A DNA stretch of 64,000 nucleotides from Clostridiales bacterium (GTDB lineage: Bacteria > Bacillota > Clostridia > Lachnospirales > Lachnospiraceae). Made by a program: the position numbers and the translations under genes. The stretch covers positions 1 to 64,000 of the forward strand of contig JAHAFI010000013.1 of assembly GCA_018374355.1 (NCBI GenBank), read 5' to 3'. Position 1 is the first letter of the stretch, and each line of letters starts with the position of its first letter. The notes beneath the pieces were generated by a model that saw nothing but the letters and a program-made list of their open reading frames with translations, made no database searches and had not been told where the DNA came from. This document shows, piece after piece, positions 17,164-27,233 of this stretch.

Positions 17164-18954
17164 CTACTCCACAACCTTCCGAATCTCAATCCCCAACTCT
17201 TCCAGTTGTTTCTCATCCACTCCCCCCGGAGCTTCCGTCATCAAACAGGACGCATCCTTCACCTTCGGGAATGCAATCACATCCCTGATACTATCCTGTT
17301 TCGCCATCAACATAACCATGCGGTCCAGCCCATAAGCCAATCCGGCATGAGGCGGCACTCCATACTTAAACGCAGTCAGCAGGAACCCAAACTGCTCATG
17401 TGCCTGTTCTTTCGTGAATCCCAGCACCTCAAACATCTTCTCCTGAATATCATTCTGATGGATTCGCACACTGCCTCCGCCAATCTCCGTACCGTTCAGT
17501 ACGATATCATAAGCTTTCGCCCGCACTCTGCCCGGATCAGAATCAATAAACTCCAGATCCTCCTCCATCGGCATCGTAAACGGATGATGCATAGCCTTAA
17601 ACCGATTCTCTTCCTCAGACCACTCAAGCAATGGGAACTCTGTAATCCAGACGAACTTGTACTCACTGTTATCCAGAAGCTCCATCTGCCTTGCCAGTTC
17701 CAGACGAAGCGCTCCCAGCACACTCCAAACCACTGCATTCTTATCAGCAGCAAACAGCAGCAAATCCCCATTCTGACCATCCATTGCCTGAATCAGCGCA
17801 GCCATCTGCTCATCTGTCATAAACTTCGCAAAAGAAGACTTAACACTTCCATCTTCCTGAATCGCAACATAAGCCAGCCCCTTTGCGCCGTAATCTTTGG
17901 CGAAATCCACCAGCTTGTCAATTTTCTTTCTCGGCATGCTTCCCTGTCCCTTGGCATTGATACCGCGCACAGATCCGCCATTCTCCAGAGCATTCTTAAA
18001 TACAACAAATTCGCAGTCTTTCACAACCTCAGACACATTCTGAAGCTCCATACCGAATCTCAGATCCGGCTTATCAGACCCAAAACGGTCCATCGCATCC
18101 TGCCATGTCATTCTCTGGATTGGAAGGGAAACCTCCACATCCAGTACCTCTTTGAACAGATGCGCCAGCAGACGCTCATTGACATCAATCACATCGTCCA
18201 CATCCACAAAGGAAAGCTCCATATCGATCTGTGTAAATTCCGGCTGACGGTCGGCACGCAAATCTTCATCACGGAAGCAGCGGGCAAACTGGATGTAACG
18301 GTCATATCCGGAACACATCAGAAGCTGTTTGAAAAGCTGGGGAGACTGGGGCAGCGCATAGAAATTCCCCGGATGCACACGGCTGGGAACCAGATAGTCT
18401 CTCGCACCTTCCGGTGTACTCTTCGTCATCATGGGAGTTTCAATTTCCAGAAATCCTTCCTTCGCCATAAACTGACGGGTCAGAGTGGAAACCTCGGAAC
18501 GCATGATCAGATTCTTTTGGATATCCGGTCTTCTAAGGTCAAGGAAGCGGTATTTCAGGCGCAGCTCCTCTTTGGTCTTACTGTTCTCCTCGATAGGGAA
18601 CGGCGGTGTCTCAGATTCCGCAAGGATTCTCAGATCATTTGCACGCAGTTCGATCTCTCCGGTTTTCAGATTTTCATTGACTGCACCGGAACGTGCTTCC
18701 ACTACACCGGTAACGGCGATTACGAATTCACTTCTCAGCTTTCCGGCCTTTTCAAATCCTTCCTCACTGATGCTTCCATTTTCAAAAATCAACTGCATGA
18801 TGCCGGAACGGTCTCTCAGATCCACAAATACAATTCCGCCTTTATTTCTGCTTTTCTGTACCCATCCCATCAGGGTAACGGTTTCCCCGATGTTTGCTGT
18901 GGATACCTCTGTACAGCGATGAGTCCTTTTCAGACCCTTCATTGATTCTGCCAT
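17164..18954 (-). CDS. aspS: Aspartyl-tRNA synthetase
   Basis: Class II synthetase that charges tRNA-Asp. The 596 residues match the bacterial type with its extra GAD insertion domain. The N-terminal anticodon-binding OB-fold includes GWVQKSRNKGG, motif 2 contains FRDEDLRADRQPEFTQID and motif 3 GLAYGLDRMVM. An ATG at 18990 lies inside hisS; the ATG at 18954 has GGAGG about 10 bases ahead and begins MAESMKG, so I prefer it. It follows hisS by 19 bp in one operon, the usual clostridial order. Copy B of the palindromic element follows its stop. Confidence 0.97.
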   Translation of the reverse strand: MAESMKGLKRTHRCTEVSTANIGETVTLMGWVQKSRNKGGIVFVDLRDRSGIMQLIFENGSISEEGFEKAGKLRSEFVIAVTGVVEARSGAVNENLKTGEIELRANDLRILAESETPPFPIEENSKTKEELRLKYRFLDLRRPDIQKNLIMRSEVSTLTRQFMAKEGFLEIETPMMTKSTPEGARDYLVPSRVHPGNFYALPQSPQLFKQLLMCSGYDRYIQFARCFRDEDLRADRQPEFTQIDMELSFVDVDDVIDVNERLLAHLFKEVLDVEVSLPIQRMTWQDAMDRFGSDKPDLRFGMELQNVSEVVKDCEFVVFKNALENGGSVRGINAKGQGSMPRKKIDKLVDFAKDYGAKGLAYVAIQEDGSVKSSFAKFMTDEQMAALIQAMDGQNGDLLLFAADKNAVVWSVLGALRLELARQMELLDNSEYKFVWITEFPLLEWSEEENRFKAMHHPFTMPMEEDLEFIDSDPGRVRAKAYDIVLNGTEIGGGSVRIHQNDIQEKMFEVLGFTKEQAHEQFGFLLTAFKYGVPPHAGLAYGLDRMVMLMAKQDSIRDVIAFPKVKDASCLMTEAPGGVDEKQLEELGIEIRKVVE

Positions 18955-18973
18955 TTTCTTTCTTCCTCCACTC

Positions 18974-20230
18974 TTAGATTCTATCTGCAAAGAATTCTAC
19001 GATTTCCTCATATCCTTCTTCTTTTAACTGTTCCTTCTGGAATTTTTTGTTCTTTTTCATCACAGCAATGGTTACCTGCGCACCGTCTCTGCGCTCTTTT
19101 TCTGCCTGCTCCAGAACCTTTACCATGCCTTCTGCCGGCATATTTTTCTCGATCAGAAGGGCTTTTTTCACCCCTGCTCCCGGAATCTGGAAACCTCTTT
19201 CCAGAAGAAGCATGATAATCCGCTCAAAACCGATGGAAAATCCGCAGGCGCAGGTATCATTTCCGGTAAATTTACCAATCATTTCATCGTAACGTCCGCC
19301 GCCGCCTACGCTTCCGCCGAACTCATCCATGGAAATTTCAAAAATCGGGCCTGTATAATAGGACATGCCGCGAACCAGTGTAGGATCGAAGGCAAGCTTG
19401 AAATCAGCGGTCTTCACAGCATCCACACTGCTCATAATGAGTTCCAGTCCCTCTGCATACTCAGCATCCAGAACTCCTGCCAGCTTTTCTTTCACATAGC
19501 GCACACCCTGTATATCCGCGGTGATTTCTTCAAACATAGCCAGATAGGTGTCGATGGATTCCTTTGCAAAACCTTCTTTTTCCAGCTCTTCCCGTACACC
19601 CTCCAGACCAATCTTGTCCATCTTATCCAAAATGATGAATACGGTGTCGTAAGATTCCGGAGCAAATCCGCTGTAAGCAGCCATGGCCTTTAAGATTCTT
19701 CTGTCATTGATGCGGATGGTAAAATTCTTAAAATCCAGTTTGCCAAGCAAAGTCGTAGTAGCCAGAATCAGTTCGATTTCAGCCAGATTGGAGGGCTCGC
19801 CCAGAATGTCGATGTCGCACTGCATAAACTGGCGGTAACGTCCCCTCTGGGGACGGTCTGCTCTCCACACGTTACCCATCTGTAAGGCCTTAAACGGCGT
19901 GGGCAGTTCATTTGCATGGTTGGAATAATATCTGGAAAGCGGCACAGTCAGGTCATAGCGCAGACCGCCGTCCACCAGATCCGCCTCACACTCTGCGGTA
20001 TCCAGTTTCAGTTTTTCTCCTCTTTTCAGTATTTTGAAAATCAGTTTTTCATTTTCTCCGCCCTGTTTGCTGGACAGATTTTCGATATGTTCCACACAGG
20101 GAGTTTCAATAGAAGAAAATCCGAATGTGCTGTAGGTCTCTTTAATCAGCCGGATCACATAGTCACGGACCGCCATTTCTGCTGGCAGAATATCCTTCAT
20201 TCCGGTTACCGGTTTTTTCTTTAATGCCAT
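18974..20230 (-). CDS. hisS: Histidyl-tRNA synthetase
   Basis: Class II synthetase that charges tRNA-His. The 418-residue chain begins with the GMKDILP region, has motif 2 in FRADRPQRGRYRQFMQCD-like form, the histidine-specific segment LVRGMSYYTGPIFE, and motif 3 in GFSIGFERI. It precedes aspS by 19 bp. The 126 bp upstream contain a piece of a repeated extragenic sequence at 20260-20282 and no T-box that I can recognise. Confidence 0.97.
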   Translation of the reverse strand: MALKKKPVTGMKDILPAEMAVRDYVIRLIKETYSTFGFSSIETPCVEHIENLSSKQGGENEKLIFKILKRGEKLKLDTAECEADLVDGGLRYDLTVPLSRYYSNHANELPTPFKALQMGNVWRADRPQRGRYRQFMQCDIDILGEPSNLAEIELILATTTLLGKLDFKNFTIRINDRRILKAMAAYSGFAPESYDTVFIILDKMDKIGLEGVREELEKEGFAKESIDTYLAMFEEITADIQGVRYVKEKLAGVLDAEYAEGLELIMSSVDAVKTADFKLAFDPTLVRGMSYYTGPIFEISMDEFGGSVGGGGRYDEMIGKFTGNDTCACGFSIGFERIIMLLLERGFQIPGAGVKKALLIEKNMPAEGMVKVLEQAEKERRDGAQVTIAVMKKNKKFQKEQLKEEGYEEIVEFFADRI

Positions 20231-20259
20231 AATCCTATCTCCTTTTTTACAAAGTATAT

Positions 20260-20282
20260 CTGTAACTATTCAGGACCCTGTC
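20260..20282. repeat. Partial copy of an extragenic repeat (left half)
   Basis: The sequence around GTAACTATTCAGGACC matches 28248-28269 with two or three differences over 22 bp. It lies in the leader region of hisS. Confidence 0.55.
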
Positions 20283-20356
20283 CTTCATAGTCACGAATGC
20301 ATGTACACAAACTGCATTTCGCCAAAGCCCCGCCTCATTTCACAGCAAGCTCCGGC

Positions 20357-20956
20357 TCAGTCCGCAAAAAGCTCCACATCCATCGGCAGGTCAATCACCC
20401 GCTCCTCCTCATTGTGAAGCACCCGCTGAAATGCCAGAAATACTTTAATGTCAAAATCTTTCACATCTTCAATTAATAATTCCATCGCTGTTTTCTTATC
20501 AAACGCTTTCCTGTACGGACGGTCAGAGGTCAGCGCCGCGTACACATCACAGATTCGGATGATCCGTGCTCCCAGAGGAATCCCTTCCCCGGAGAGATTT
20601 TCCGGATACCCGCTGCCGTCCATATTTTCATGATGGTATAAAACCGTCCGAAGGATTCTCTCCGAATATCCTCTCGCCTTCAATATCTCATAGCTTGCCT
20701 GAGAATGAAGCCGTACATAATGGATTTCCTCCACGATCAGCCGCTCTTCCTTTTCATCCAAAGCGCTGCCAACCAGTTCCTTTCCTATATCGTGAACCAT
20801 CCCGGCCACTGCCATATCATAGCAGAAATCGTGGGATAGTTTCAGTTCCTTCGCCAGCCGGTAAGCCAGATTGCTTACTCTCATGCCGTGGATCAACTGT
20901 TCTCTAAGAGTGTACTGTAACAGATGTTTCTGGTTCACATACTTTTCTGCTGCCAC
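20357..20956 (-). CDS. HD-GYP domain phosphohydrolase, stand-alone
   Basis: A 199-residue protein made almost entirely of an HD-GYP domain, the class that hydrolyses cyclic di-GMP or related dinucleotides. HD is seen in GMVHDIGKE, followed by HHENMDGSGYP with the GYP motif intact. No sensor or membrane part is present. An ATG at 20965 lies one base from the GGAGGA site, so the GTG at 20956, with normal spacing, is the more likely start. It sits between hemZ and hisS in the same direction; a functional link is not evident. Confidence 0.85.
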   Translation of the reverse strand: MAAEKYVNQKHLLQYTLREQLIHGMRVSNLAYRLAKELKLSHDFCYDMAVAGMVHDIGKELVGSALDEKEERLIVEEIHYVRLHSQASYEILKARGYSERILRTVLYHHENMDGSGYPENLSGEGIPLGARIIRICDVYAALTSDRPYRKAFDKKTAMELLIEDVKDFDIKVFLAFQRVLHNEEERVIDLPMDVELFAD

Positions 20957-21039
20957 CGCAATCATTCCTCCAAAATAAGTTCGCCCCTACCGCATCTTTT
21001 TTTCGTTCAAGTACGTTAAATCATACTTGCTGCCGGGCT

Positions 21040-22515
21040 TTATCTTCTTTCAAGATAGGCTTCTATACCTGCACGTTTTCTATCCAGCATCTCATCAATT
21101 CTCTGAATGTACTGGTTCACATCTTTCACGTTTTCCACCCGTTCAATACGGTTTCCCTGTTCGAAAACAAATTTGGTGGAAGCTCCCGCTCCCGCCGCCA
21201 GAATGGTCTGTTTTTCTTCCATAATCAGTATATTGTAAATTCCTGCTTTGTCAACCTCTGCATAACCTACATTTTCAAAATTTCCGGCAATATTCTTCTG
21301 ACGGTACAGATAATAGGGACCCATCCCCATGTTCTGAGCGCACTTCTGGGTCAGCTCCATAATCTCCTGACTGTTCTCAAAGGACATTTCCTCAAACTGA
21401 TCCTTGAAAAGATTCAGCCGGGTGGCCCGTTTCAGCGCCAGCGAATGGATGGTCAGGCTGTCCGGATGCATTTTTTCAATTTCATCCAGCGTGTGCATCA
21501 CTTCTTCCTTTCCTTCACCGGGAAGGCCGATGATCAGATCCATGTTGATATTGGAAAATCCCATCTCGCGGGCCATCCCGAAAATATCCCGTACATCCTC
21601 CACCGTATGTTTTCTTCCGATGATATCCAGCGTTTTCTGGTTCATGGTCTGGGGATTGACGGAAATCCTGTCCACCGGAAATTCCCGGATGGCTTCCAGT
21701 TTCTCTCTGGTAATACTGTCGGGACGTCCCGCCTCCACCGTATATTCCTTCACATAAGTAAAATCAAAGGTATCCCGGATATGTCCCAGAAGTCTTCGTA
21801 TCTGATCCGGTTCCAGAGTGGTTGGAGTGCCGCCGCCGATATAAACGGTATTCAGCTTCCGGTCTCCCATGGCTTTTCCTATAAAAGTCAGTTCCTTTAA
21901 AAGTGCATCCAGATACTCGTCCACCCGTTTTACCCACCGTTCCAGCGGATGGGAACCGAAGGAACAGTACAGACAGATGCTGGGGCAAAAGGGAATCCCC
22001 ACATACAGGCTGTAGCCATTTTCATAATCCAGCTCTTTTAAAAGCGCCCGCTCCCGATTGGCAATGGTAATAGCCAGAGCCGTCTTTTCTTTGCTGACGC
22101 TGTAGGTATCCCGCATATAACGGGCAATCTCTGTGTTTTTCCACCCTTCCTCCAGAAGCTTCATGGGAATCTTTGTGGGACGGATTCCGGTGAGGTTACC
22201 CCACGGAAGGGAAATTCCGGTTAAATGTTCCAGTGAACCGTACACCAGACGCTTCAGCACATTTTTTGTCTCTTTTCTGTCTTTTTCATACGCTACAGAG
22301 ACCCGGTCGCAAAGGACTGTCCCGCCGTCCTTTACAATCTCCAGACAAATCTCCTGCTCACCGTAAGTAAGCAGGAGCAAAAGCTGGTATTCCCCGGTAG
22401 GTTCCTCATCCGTATAGTACATCTGTACCTGACTCTGTGGATAGAAGGCCCGCACCAGGGAATAAACGTCATATTCAAAATCTTTCCTGTTAAATCGAAT
22501 TCCAATATTAAGCAA
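21040..22515 (-). CDS. hemZ: Coproporphyrinogen III dehydrogenase-like radical SAM protein HemZ
   Basis: A 491-residue radical SAM enzyme related to oxygen-independent coproporphyrinogen oxidase. The 4Fe-4S motif is CPSICLYC, followed by YIGGGTPTT. Many clostridial HemZ proteins sit in organisms without full heme synthesis, so the substrate here is not certain. The longest frame starts at 22536 with no usable ribosome site. A TTG at 22515 has AGAGG about 9 bases ahead and gives MLNIGIRFNRKDFEYD, which fits the family start. It overlaps the metallo-hydrolase gene by 8 bp. Confidence 0.88.
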   Translation of the reverse strand: MLNIGIRFNRKDFEYDVYSLVRAFYPQSQVQMYYTDEEPTGEYQLLLLLTYGEQEICLEIVKDGGTVLCDRVSVAYEKDRKETKNVLKRLVYGSLEHLTGISLPWGNLTGIRPTKIPMKLLEEGWKNTEIARYMRDTYSVSKEKTALAITIANRERALLKELDYENGYSLYVGIPFCPSICLYCSFGSHPLERWVKRVDEYLDALLKELTFIGKAMGDRKLNTVYIGGGTPTTLEPDQIRRLLGHIRDTFDFTYVKEYTVEAGRPDSITREKLEAIREFPVDRISVNPQTMNQKTLDIIGRKHTVEDVRDIFGMAREMGFSNINMDLIIGLPGEGKEEVMHTLDEIEKMHPDSLTIHSLALKRATRLNLFKDQFEEMSFENSQEIMELTQKCAQNMGMGPYYLYRQKNIAGNFENVGYAEVDKAGIYNILIMEEKQTILAAGAGASTKFVFEQGNRIERVENVKDVNQYIQRIDEMLDRKRAGIEAYLERR

Positions 22516-23137
22516 AGGGATTGTACCTCTTTTCATATCCTATGGTAGTCTCTTCATTATGTCCCGGGAAAACTCTCGTCTCCTCGGGAAGCTCCGAAAG
22601 AAGCCTGTGCAGGCTTTCTCTCATCTGTCCGCCGTTTGAGGTGGGAAAATCTGTTCTTCCCACACTGCCTGCAAACAGGGTATCCCCGGAAAACAGCACG
22701 CCCTCGTCCTGCAGGTAGTAACAGCAGCTTCCTGCCGTATGACCCGGGGTGTGTAAAACCCGGATGGAAAATCCGGCAAGGGAAATCTCTGCCCCTTCCG
22801 AAACCCACTGATCGGCAGAAAGCACATAGGGCTTTGCCCATGCGCCGGACAGATTCGCCTGAGAATCTGCCAGAAGCTGTTTCTCCCCTGCAAAGGCATA
22901 GACCGGAATTCCATATCGGTCATGCAGCTCCTCCGCTGCCAGCATATGGTCGAAATGCCCATGGGTGAGAAGCACCGCTGCCGGCTTTCCCTCCATCTGT
23001 TGTATCTTCCGCTCAATGGCATCCGCCTGATCTGCCGGGTCAATCACTACCAGCTCCCCGGTCTCTTTATTTTTTAACAGCCAAGTGTTGGTAGCTACCA
23101 TGCCCAACACCTGCTGTTCAATCACTGCATGTTTCAT
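22508..23137 (-). CDS. MBL-fold metallo-hydrolase (glyoxalase II-like)
   Basis: A 209-residue cytoplasmic metallo-beta-lactamase-fold hydrolase. The metal site is THGHFDHM, with further ligands in HTPGHTAGS, SGDTLF and FPGHN. Family members hydrolyse thioesters such as hydroxyacyl-glutathione, but the true substrate in clostridia is usually unknown. It lies between relA and hemZ, a position conserved in many Firmicutes, and is probably co-transcribed with both. Confidence 0.93.
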   Translation of the reverse strand: MKHAVIEQQVLGMVATNTWLLKNKETGELVVIDPADQADAIERKIQQMEGKPAAVLLTHGHFDHMLAAEELHDRYGIPVYAFAGEKQLLADSQANLSGAWAKPYVLSADQWVSEGAEISLAGFSIRVLHTPGHTAGSCCYYLQDEGVLFSGDTLFAGSVGRTDFPTSNGGQMRESLHRLLSELPEETRVFPGHNEETTIGYEKRYNPFA

Positions 23138-23167
23138 TCTTGCACCTCCTGTACGCCGTCTGTCCTG

Positions 23168-25474
23168 TCAGCCTTTCGTACGCTCAATATCCAGCACACT
23201 TTCCACCTGACGCATTTTCTCAATCAGCGTATTCAGCTCTTCCGTGCTGTGAATATCGAATGCCATGGAAATGGTGGCCGTTCCCTGCTTGTTGGTCCGG
23301 CTGTTCAGAGAGGTCACATCAATCTTCCTCTCGGTAAGAATCTTGGAAATATCCACCAGAAGTCCTGTACGGTTGTTTGCGTAGACATTGATCTCCGCCG
23401 TATACAGGCCTGTGGCAAAGCCGCTTCCCTCCCACTCCGCGTCGATCAGGCGCACCCGGTCGGACTCCGGCAGGTTCATCACATTGACACAGTCGGTTCT
23501 GTGAATCGTCACACCTCTTCCTCTGGTGACAAATCCCACGATCTCATCTCCCGGAATAGGACTGCAGCATTTTGCAAACCGCACCGCCACATCGTCGATG
23601 CCCTGTACCACAATGCCGCCTTTTTCCTTCTTCACAATCGGAAGCTTTTCTTTTGCCTCGGCAACCGCCTCCAAAACCTTTTCATCGGTGATTTCTTTTT
23701 TATGTTCTTTCTCATAGGCTTCCAGAAGCTTGTTGAAAATCTGGCCTTCTCTCAATCCCCCATGTCCCAAAGCCGCCAGTACACTCTCCCAGTCGCGGAA
23801 TCCGTACTTTCTCATGACCGCTTCCATATAGCGGGGCTTGGTCAGTTCTCCCAGCATTTTGCCTTTCAGTTTGGCATAGTTAGACAGCATCTCTTTTCCC
23901 TTTAAGATGTTGTCTTCCTTCAGCTCCTGTTTGAACCACTGATTGATTTTATTTTTCGCCTGCGTGCTCTTCACCAGCTTCAGCCAGTCACGGCTTGGGC
24001 CTTTGGAATTCTGGGAGGTGATGATTTCCACCCGGTCACCATTTCGGATTTCATACTCGATAGGTACCAGCTTTCCGTTGACTCTGGCTCCCACCATCTT
24101 ATTTCCCACCGCGCTGTGTACGCTGTAGGCAAAATCTACCGTCGTTGATCCTCTCGGCAGTGTCTTTACATCACCTGCCGGACTGAAACAGTATACATTT
24201 TCATTAAACAGATCCAGATCGCTTTTTAAGAGACTTAAAAACTCCCTGTTATCTGACATGTCACGCTGCCATTCCAGAATCTGGCGCAGCCAGCTCAGCT
24301 TCTCTTCCTCCTGCTGTGCCACCGGTTTCTTTCCGTCCGAAGCCTCTTTGTATTTCCAGTGGGCCGCAATACCGAATTCCGCTGTCCGGTGCATCTCAAA
24401 AGTACGGATCTGAATCTCAAAAGGCTGTCCGTTGGGACCGATCAGCGTCGTGTGAAGAGACTGGTACATATTCGGCTTCGGCATGGCAATATAATCTTTA
24501 AATCTGCCCGGAATCGGCGTATACAGCTCATGAATCACGCCCAGAGCCGCATAACAGTCCTTCACGGACTCTACAATAATCCTGACGGCAAACAGGTCAT
24601 AGATCTGATCCAGAGTCTTGTCCTGATTGACCATCTTTTTATAAATACTGAAGAAATGCTTCACTCTGCCGTTTACCTCGGCAGTGATTTCCGATTCCTC
24701 CATATGTTTTTTTACATCTGACACGATCTGCTGAACGAACGCTTCCCGCTCACTTTTGCGCAGGTTGATTTTTTCCACCAGATCATAGTAAACATCCGGT
24801 TCCAAATATTTCAGGGATAAATCATCCAGTTCGATTTTGACTTTGGAGATACCCAGCCGCTGGGCAATGGGCGCATAGATATCCATAGTCTCTCTGGCTT
24901 TTTCTTTCTGCTTCGATTCCTTCATATACTGAAGGGTACGCATATTATGCAGCCGGTCAGCCAGCTTAATCAAAATAACCCGGATATCCTTTGCCATGGC
25001 AAGAAACATCTTACGCAGATTTTCCGCCTGAACCTCCACCTTATCGGCAGAGTAATTCAACTGTCCCAGCTTCGTCACTCCGTCCACCAAAAGGGCAACC
25101 TCTTCTCCAAATTCCCTTGTCAGGTCTTCCGAAGTCATCACCGTGTCTTCCACTACATCGTGAAGGATACCTGCTGCGATCGTCTCCTTATCTAACTCCA
25201 AATCTGCCAGAATAATACCCACACACAGGGGATGAATAATATACGGCTCCCCGGACTTACGCACCTGCCCTTCATGGGCATCATGGGCAATCTGATAGGC
25301 TTTTTCTATCATGGAAATATCAGTAGAAGGATGATATTTCCGGATACTGCGGATCAGCTCGTCATAAAGCTGTTCCGGGCTGGTAAAATCCTCCATCCGC
25401 TTTACGCTGGCCTCCACAGACTCGATATCAAGCTGCCGTTCTTCCATTTCCTTAATTTCTCTTTCCTTTTCCAT
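23168..25474 (-). CDS. relA: Bifunctional (p)ppGpp synthetase/hydrolase
   Basis: Makes and degrades the stringent-response alarmone. The 768 residues hold an HD hydrolase domain (His-Asp at 105-106 in LHDVVEDT), the synthetase domain, a TGS domain, a zinc-finger/helical region with KCCSPIPGD and a C-terminal ACT domain. Both halves look intact. The frame is open to a TTG at 25513 inside apt; the ATG at 25474 follows a GGCGGG site and is the likely start. apt lies directly upstream, the common apt-relA pairing. Confidence 0.96.
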   Translation of the reverse strand: MEKEREIKEMEERQLDIESVEASVKRMEDFTSPEQLYDELIRSIRKYHPSTDISMIEKAYQIAHDAHEGQVRKSGEPYIIHPLCVGIILADLELDKETIAAGILHDVVEDTVMTSEDLTREFGEEVALLVDGVTKLGQLNYSADKVEVQAENLRKMFLAMAKDIRVILIKLADRLHNMRTLQYMKESKQKEKARETMDIYAPIAQRLGISKVKIELDDLSLKYLEPDVYYDLVEKINLRKSEREAFVQQIVSDVKKHMEESEITAEVNGRVKHFFSIYKKMVNQDKTLDQIYDLFAVRIIVESVKDCYAALGVIHELYTPIPGRFKDYIAMPKPNMYQSLHTTLIGPNGQPFEIQIRTFEMHRTAEFGIAAHWKYKEASDGKKPVAQQEEEKLSWLRQILEWQRDMSDNREFLSLLKSDLDLFNENVYCFSPAGDVKTLPRGSTTVDFAYSVHSAVGNKMVGARVNGKLVPIEYEIRNGDRVEIITSQNSKGPSRDWLKLVKSTQAKNKINQWFKQELKEDNILKGKEMLSNYAKLKGKMLGELTKPRYMEAVMRKYGFRDWESVLAALGHGGLREGQIFNKLLEAYEKEHKKEITDEKVLEAVAEAKEKLPIVKKEKGGIVVQGIDDVAVRFAKCCSPIPGDEIVGFVTRGRGVTIHRTDCVNVMNLPESDRVRLIDAEWEGSGFATGLYTAEINVYANNRTGLLVDISKILTERKIDVTSLNSRTNKQGTATISMAFDIHSTEELNTLIEKMRQVESVLDIERTKG

Positions 25475-25494
25475 AAGAATCCCGCCTGTTCTGG

Positions 25495-26019
25495 TTATTT
25501 GCCTTCGTAACAAATGACTGATGCAACATCATACCCTTTTAAACGTTCTCTTCCATTTAAACCGGCCAGCTCCATCAGAAATACGATTTTCACCACTTCA
25601 CCGCCCAGTTTTTCAATCATCTTCACAGCAGCCTCAATGGTGCCGCCTGTAGCAATCAGATCATCAATCAAAACCACCTTCTGGCCCGGTTTTACCGCAT
25701 CCTTGTGCATCTCGATCACTGCGCTTCCGTATTCCAGATCGTATTCCTGTGAAATGGTCTCACAGGGCAGTTTTCCTTTTTTCCGTATGGGAATAAACGG
25801 CTTATGTAAACTATATGCCACCGGAACACCAAAAATAAACCCTCTGGACTCCGTACCTGCAATCACATCAACTTCCACATCTTTCAACAAATCCCGGATG
25901 GAATCAATAGCAAGCTGCAGTCCATCCGCATCCTGCAAAATACTCGTCACATCCCGGAAAATAATACCTTTCTCTGGAAAATCCGGGATACTTCTCACAT
26001 ATTCTTCTAATTTCTTCAT
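25495..26019 (-). CDS. apt: Adenine phosphoribosyltransferase
   Basis: Salvages adenine to AMP using PRPP in the cytoplasm. The 174 residues are the usual size. The N-terminus is MKKLEEYVRSIPDFPEKGI, and the PRPP loop is VLIDDLIATGGT. The ATG at 26019 follows GGGAGA; an upstream in-frame ATG at 26055 has no comparable site. relA follows 20 bp further on in the same direction. Confidence 0.97.
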   Translation of the reverse strand: MKKLEEYVRSIPDFPEKGIIFRDVTSILQDADGLQLAIDSIRDLLKDVEVDVIAGTESRGFIFGVPVAYSLHKPFIPIRKKGKLPCETISQEYDLEYGSAVIEMHKDAVKPGQKVVLIDDLIATGGTIEAAVKMIEKLGGEVVKIVFLMELAGLNGRERLKGYDVASVICYEGK

Positions 26020-26102
26020 GATGATCTCCCTTCTGCTTTTTTCTTTTTTCGACAATTAGCTTATTTATTATATCATCAATCCCCGGTAACCGCAAATTTT
26101 TT

Positions 26103-27224
26103 TTACCATTTTACCTGAATCGCTTTGTAGGGGCACATTTCCTGACAGCAGAAACACCGGATACACTTTTTATAATCGTATTCCGGCGGCTGTTTTCTTC
26201 CGTTTTTGAAAGAAACAGCTTTTCCCTGTACGGGACATACCTCCACACAGATACCGCATTTTCTGCAGTTATCCTTCACCACATAGGGACGTTTCTGAAA
26301 TGGCTTCATCAAAAAATCCAGTTTGTTCCACATGGTACTTCTCTGCTTTCTTCTGTCCACACGGTACTCCGGATTTCCGTAGTTTTCCACCGCCTGTTTC
26401 ATGGAAATCTCTCCCTGCGGGGTGAGAAGCTGTATCTTCTCCTCCTGCCAGAATCCCAGTCCCATCCGCTCCCCATGGATATTTGTGGGCACCAGCCGGG
26501 GATCCAGATGTACCAGATGGCAGAAAACGCTGTCCAATGCCACCGGGTCTTCACTGATCAGAATCAGATTCATCTTCACCGGATCTCCCGAGGTGGGGCC
26601 ATTTCCGTCCATTGCCACGATTCCATCCATAATGCACAGCCGGGGCTTTACGGTCTGGTTCAGCCGGATCAGCATCCGAGCGAAGCTGTCTGCATTGGAA
26701 TACTTTGTGTGTCCCTGCGCTTTGTGAAGGCCGCTGACACAGCCATAAAGATTTTTCACACCTCCGGTCACACGCTCCAGCGCATGGGTTTTCATCTTAC
26801 ACAGATTGATCAGCGCATCGGCCTCTCTCACCGGATCCGCCAGAAAAAATTCTCCGGTCATGGTTCCTTTCCCAAAGTCTTCCATGGGAATCCCGTACCC
26901 ATCCAGCATGGTATCCATTCCGGTTCCTTCCATCACCTTTCTGGCGGAACCTACGCCGCAGGAGTCACCGCATCCGATCTTTGTATACCCTGCCTCTCTC
27001 AAAAGCCGGGCTGCCGCTCCCACCACAGACGGATGGGTAATGACCGCCCGCTCCAGCTCCGCTTTTCTCACCAGATTGGGCTTTAACAGTATCTTTTCCT
27101 CTCTGCCGATCAGGCGCTCCCATCCTCCCAGAAGGGAAATCCCCTGTTTGACCGCCTCGTATACCTGTTCTTCCCCGTAGGAACCGCAGGGAAGAAGTAC
27201 CACCTTACTCTTTTTTTCTTCCAT
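26103..27224 (-). CDS. DUF362 protein with two 4Fe-4S clusters
   Basis: A 373-residue protein with an N-terminal DUF362 domain of unknown activity and a C-terminal ferredoxin domain. Two four-cysteine clusters are visible, CRKCGICVEVC followed by CP and CIRCFCCQEMC followed by CP. It probably passes electrons in the cytoplasm to an undetermined partner. The ATG at 27224 follows AGGAGG and starts 9 bp after the AEC transporter stop, so the two are co-transcribed. Confidence 0.88.
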   Translation of the reverse strand: MEEKKSKVVLLPCGSYGEEQVYEAVKQGISLLGGWERLIGREEKILLKPNLVRKAELERAVITHPSVVGAAARLLREAGYTKIGCGDSCGVGSARKVMEGTGMDTMLDGYGIPMEDFGKGTMTGEFFLADPVREADALINLCKMKTHALERVTGGVKNLYGCVSGLHKAQGHTKYSNADSFARMLIRLNQTVKPRLCIMDGIVAMDGNGPTSGDPVKMNLILISEDPVALDSVFCHLVHLDPRLVPTNIHGERMGLGFWQEEKIQLLTPQGEISMKQAVENYGNPEYRVDRRKQRSTMWNKLDFLMKPFQKRPYVVKDNCRKCGICVEVCPVQGKAVSFKNGRKQPPEYDYKKCIRCFCCQEMCPYKAIQVKW

Positions 27225-27233
27225 TCAGACCTC

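Noticed and set aside
17206..18945. A 579-codon open frame on the plus strand opposite aspS
   Set aside because: It is exactly antisense to aspS, has no recognisable domain and no ribosome site, and arises from the codon usage of the real gene.
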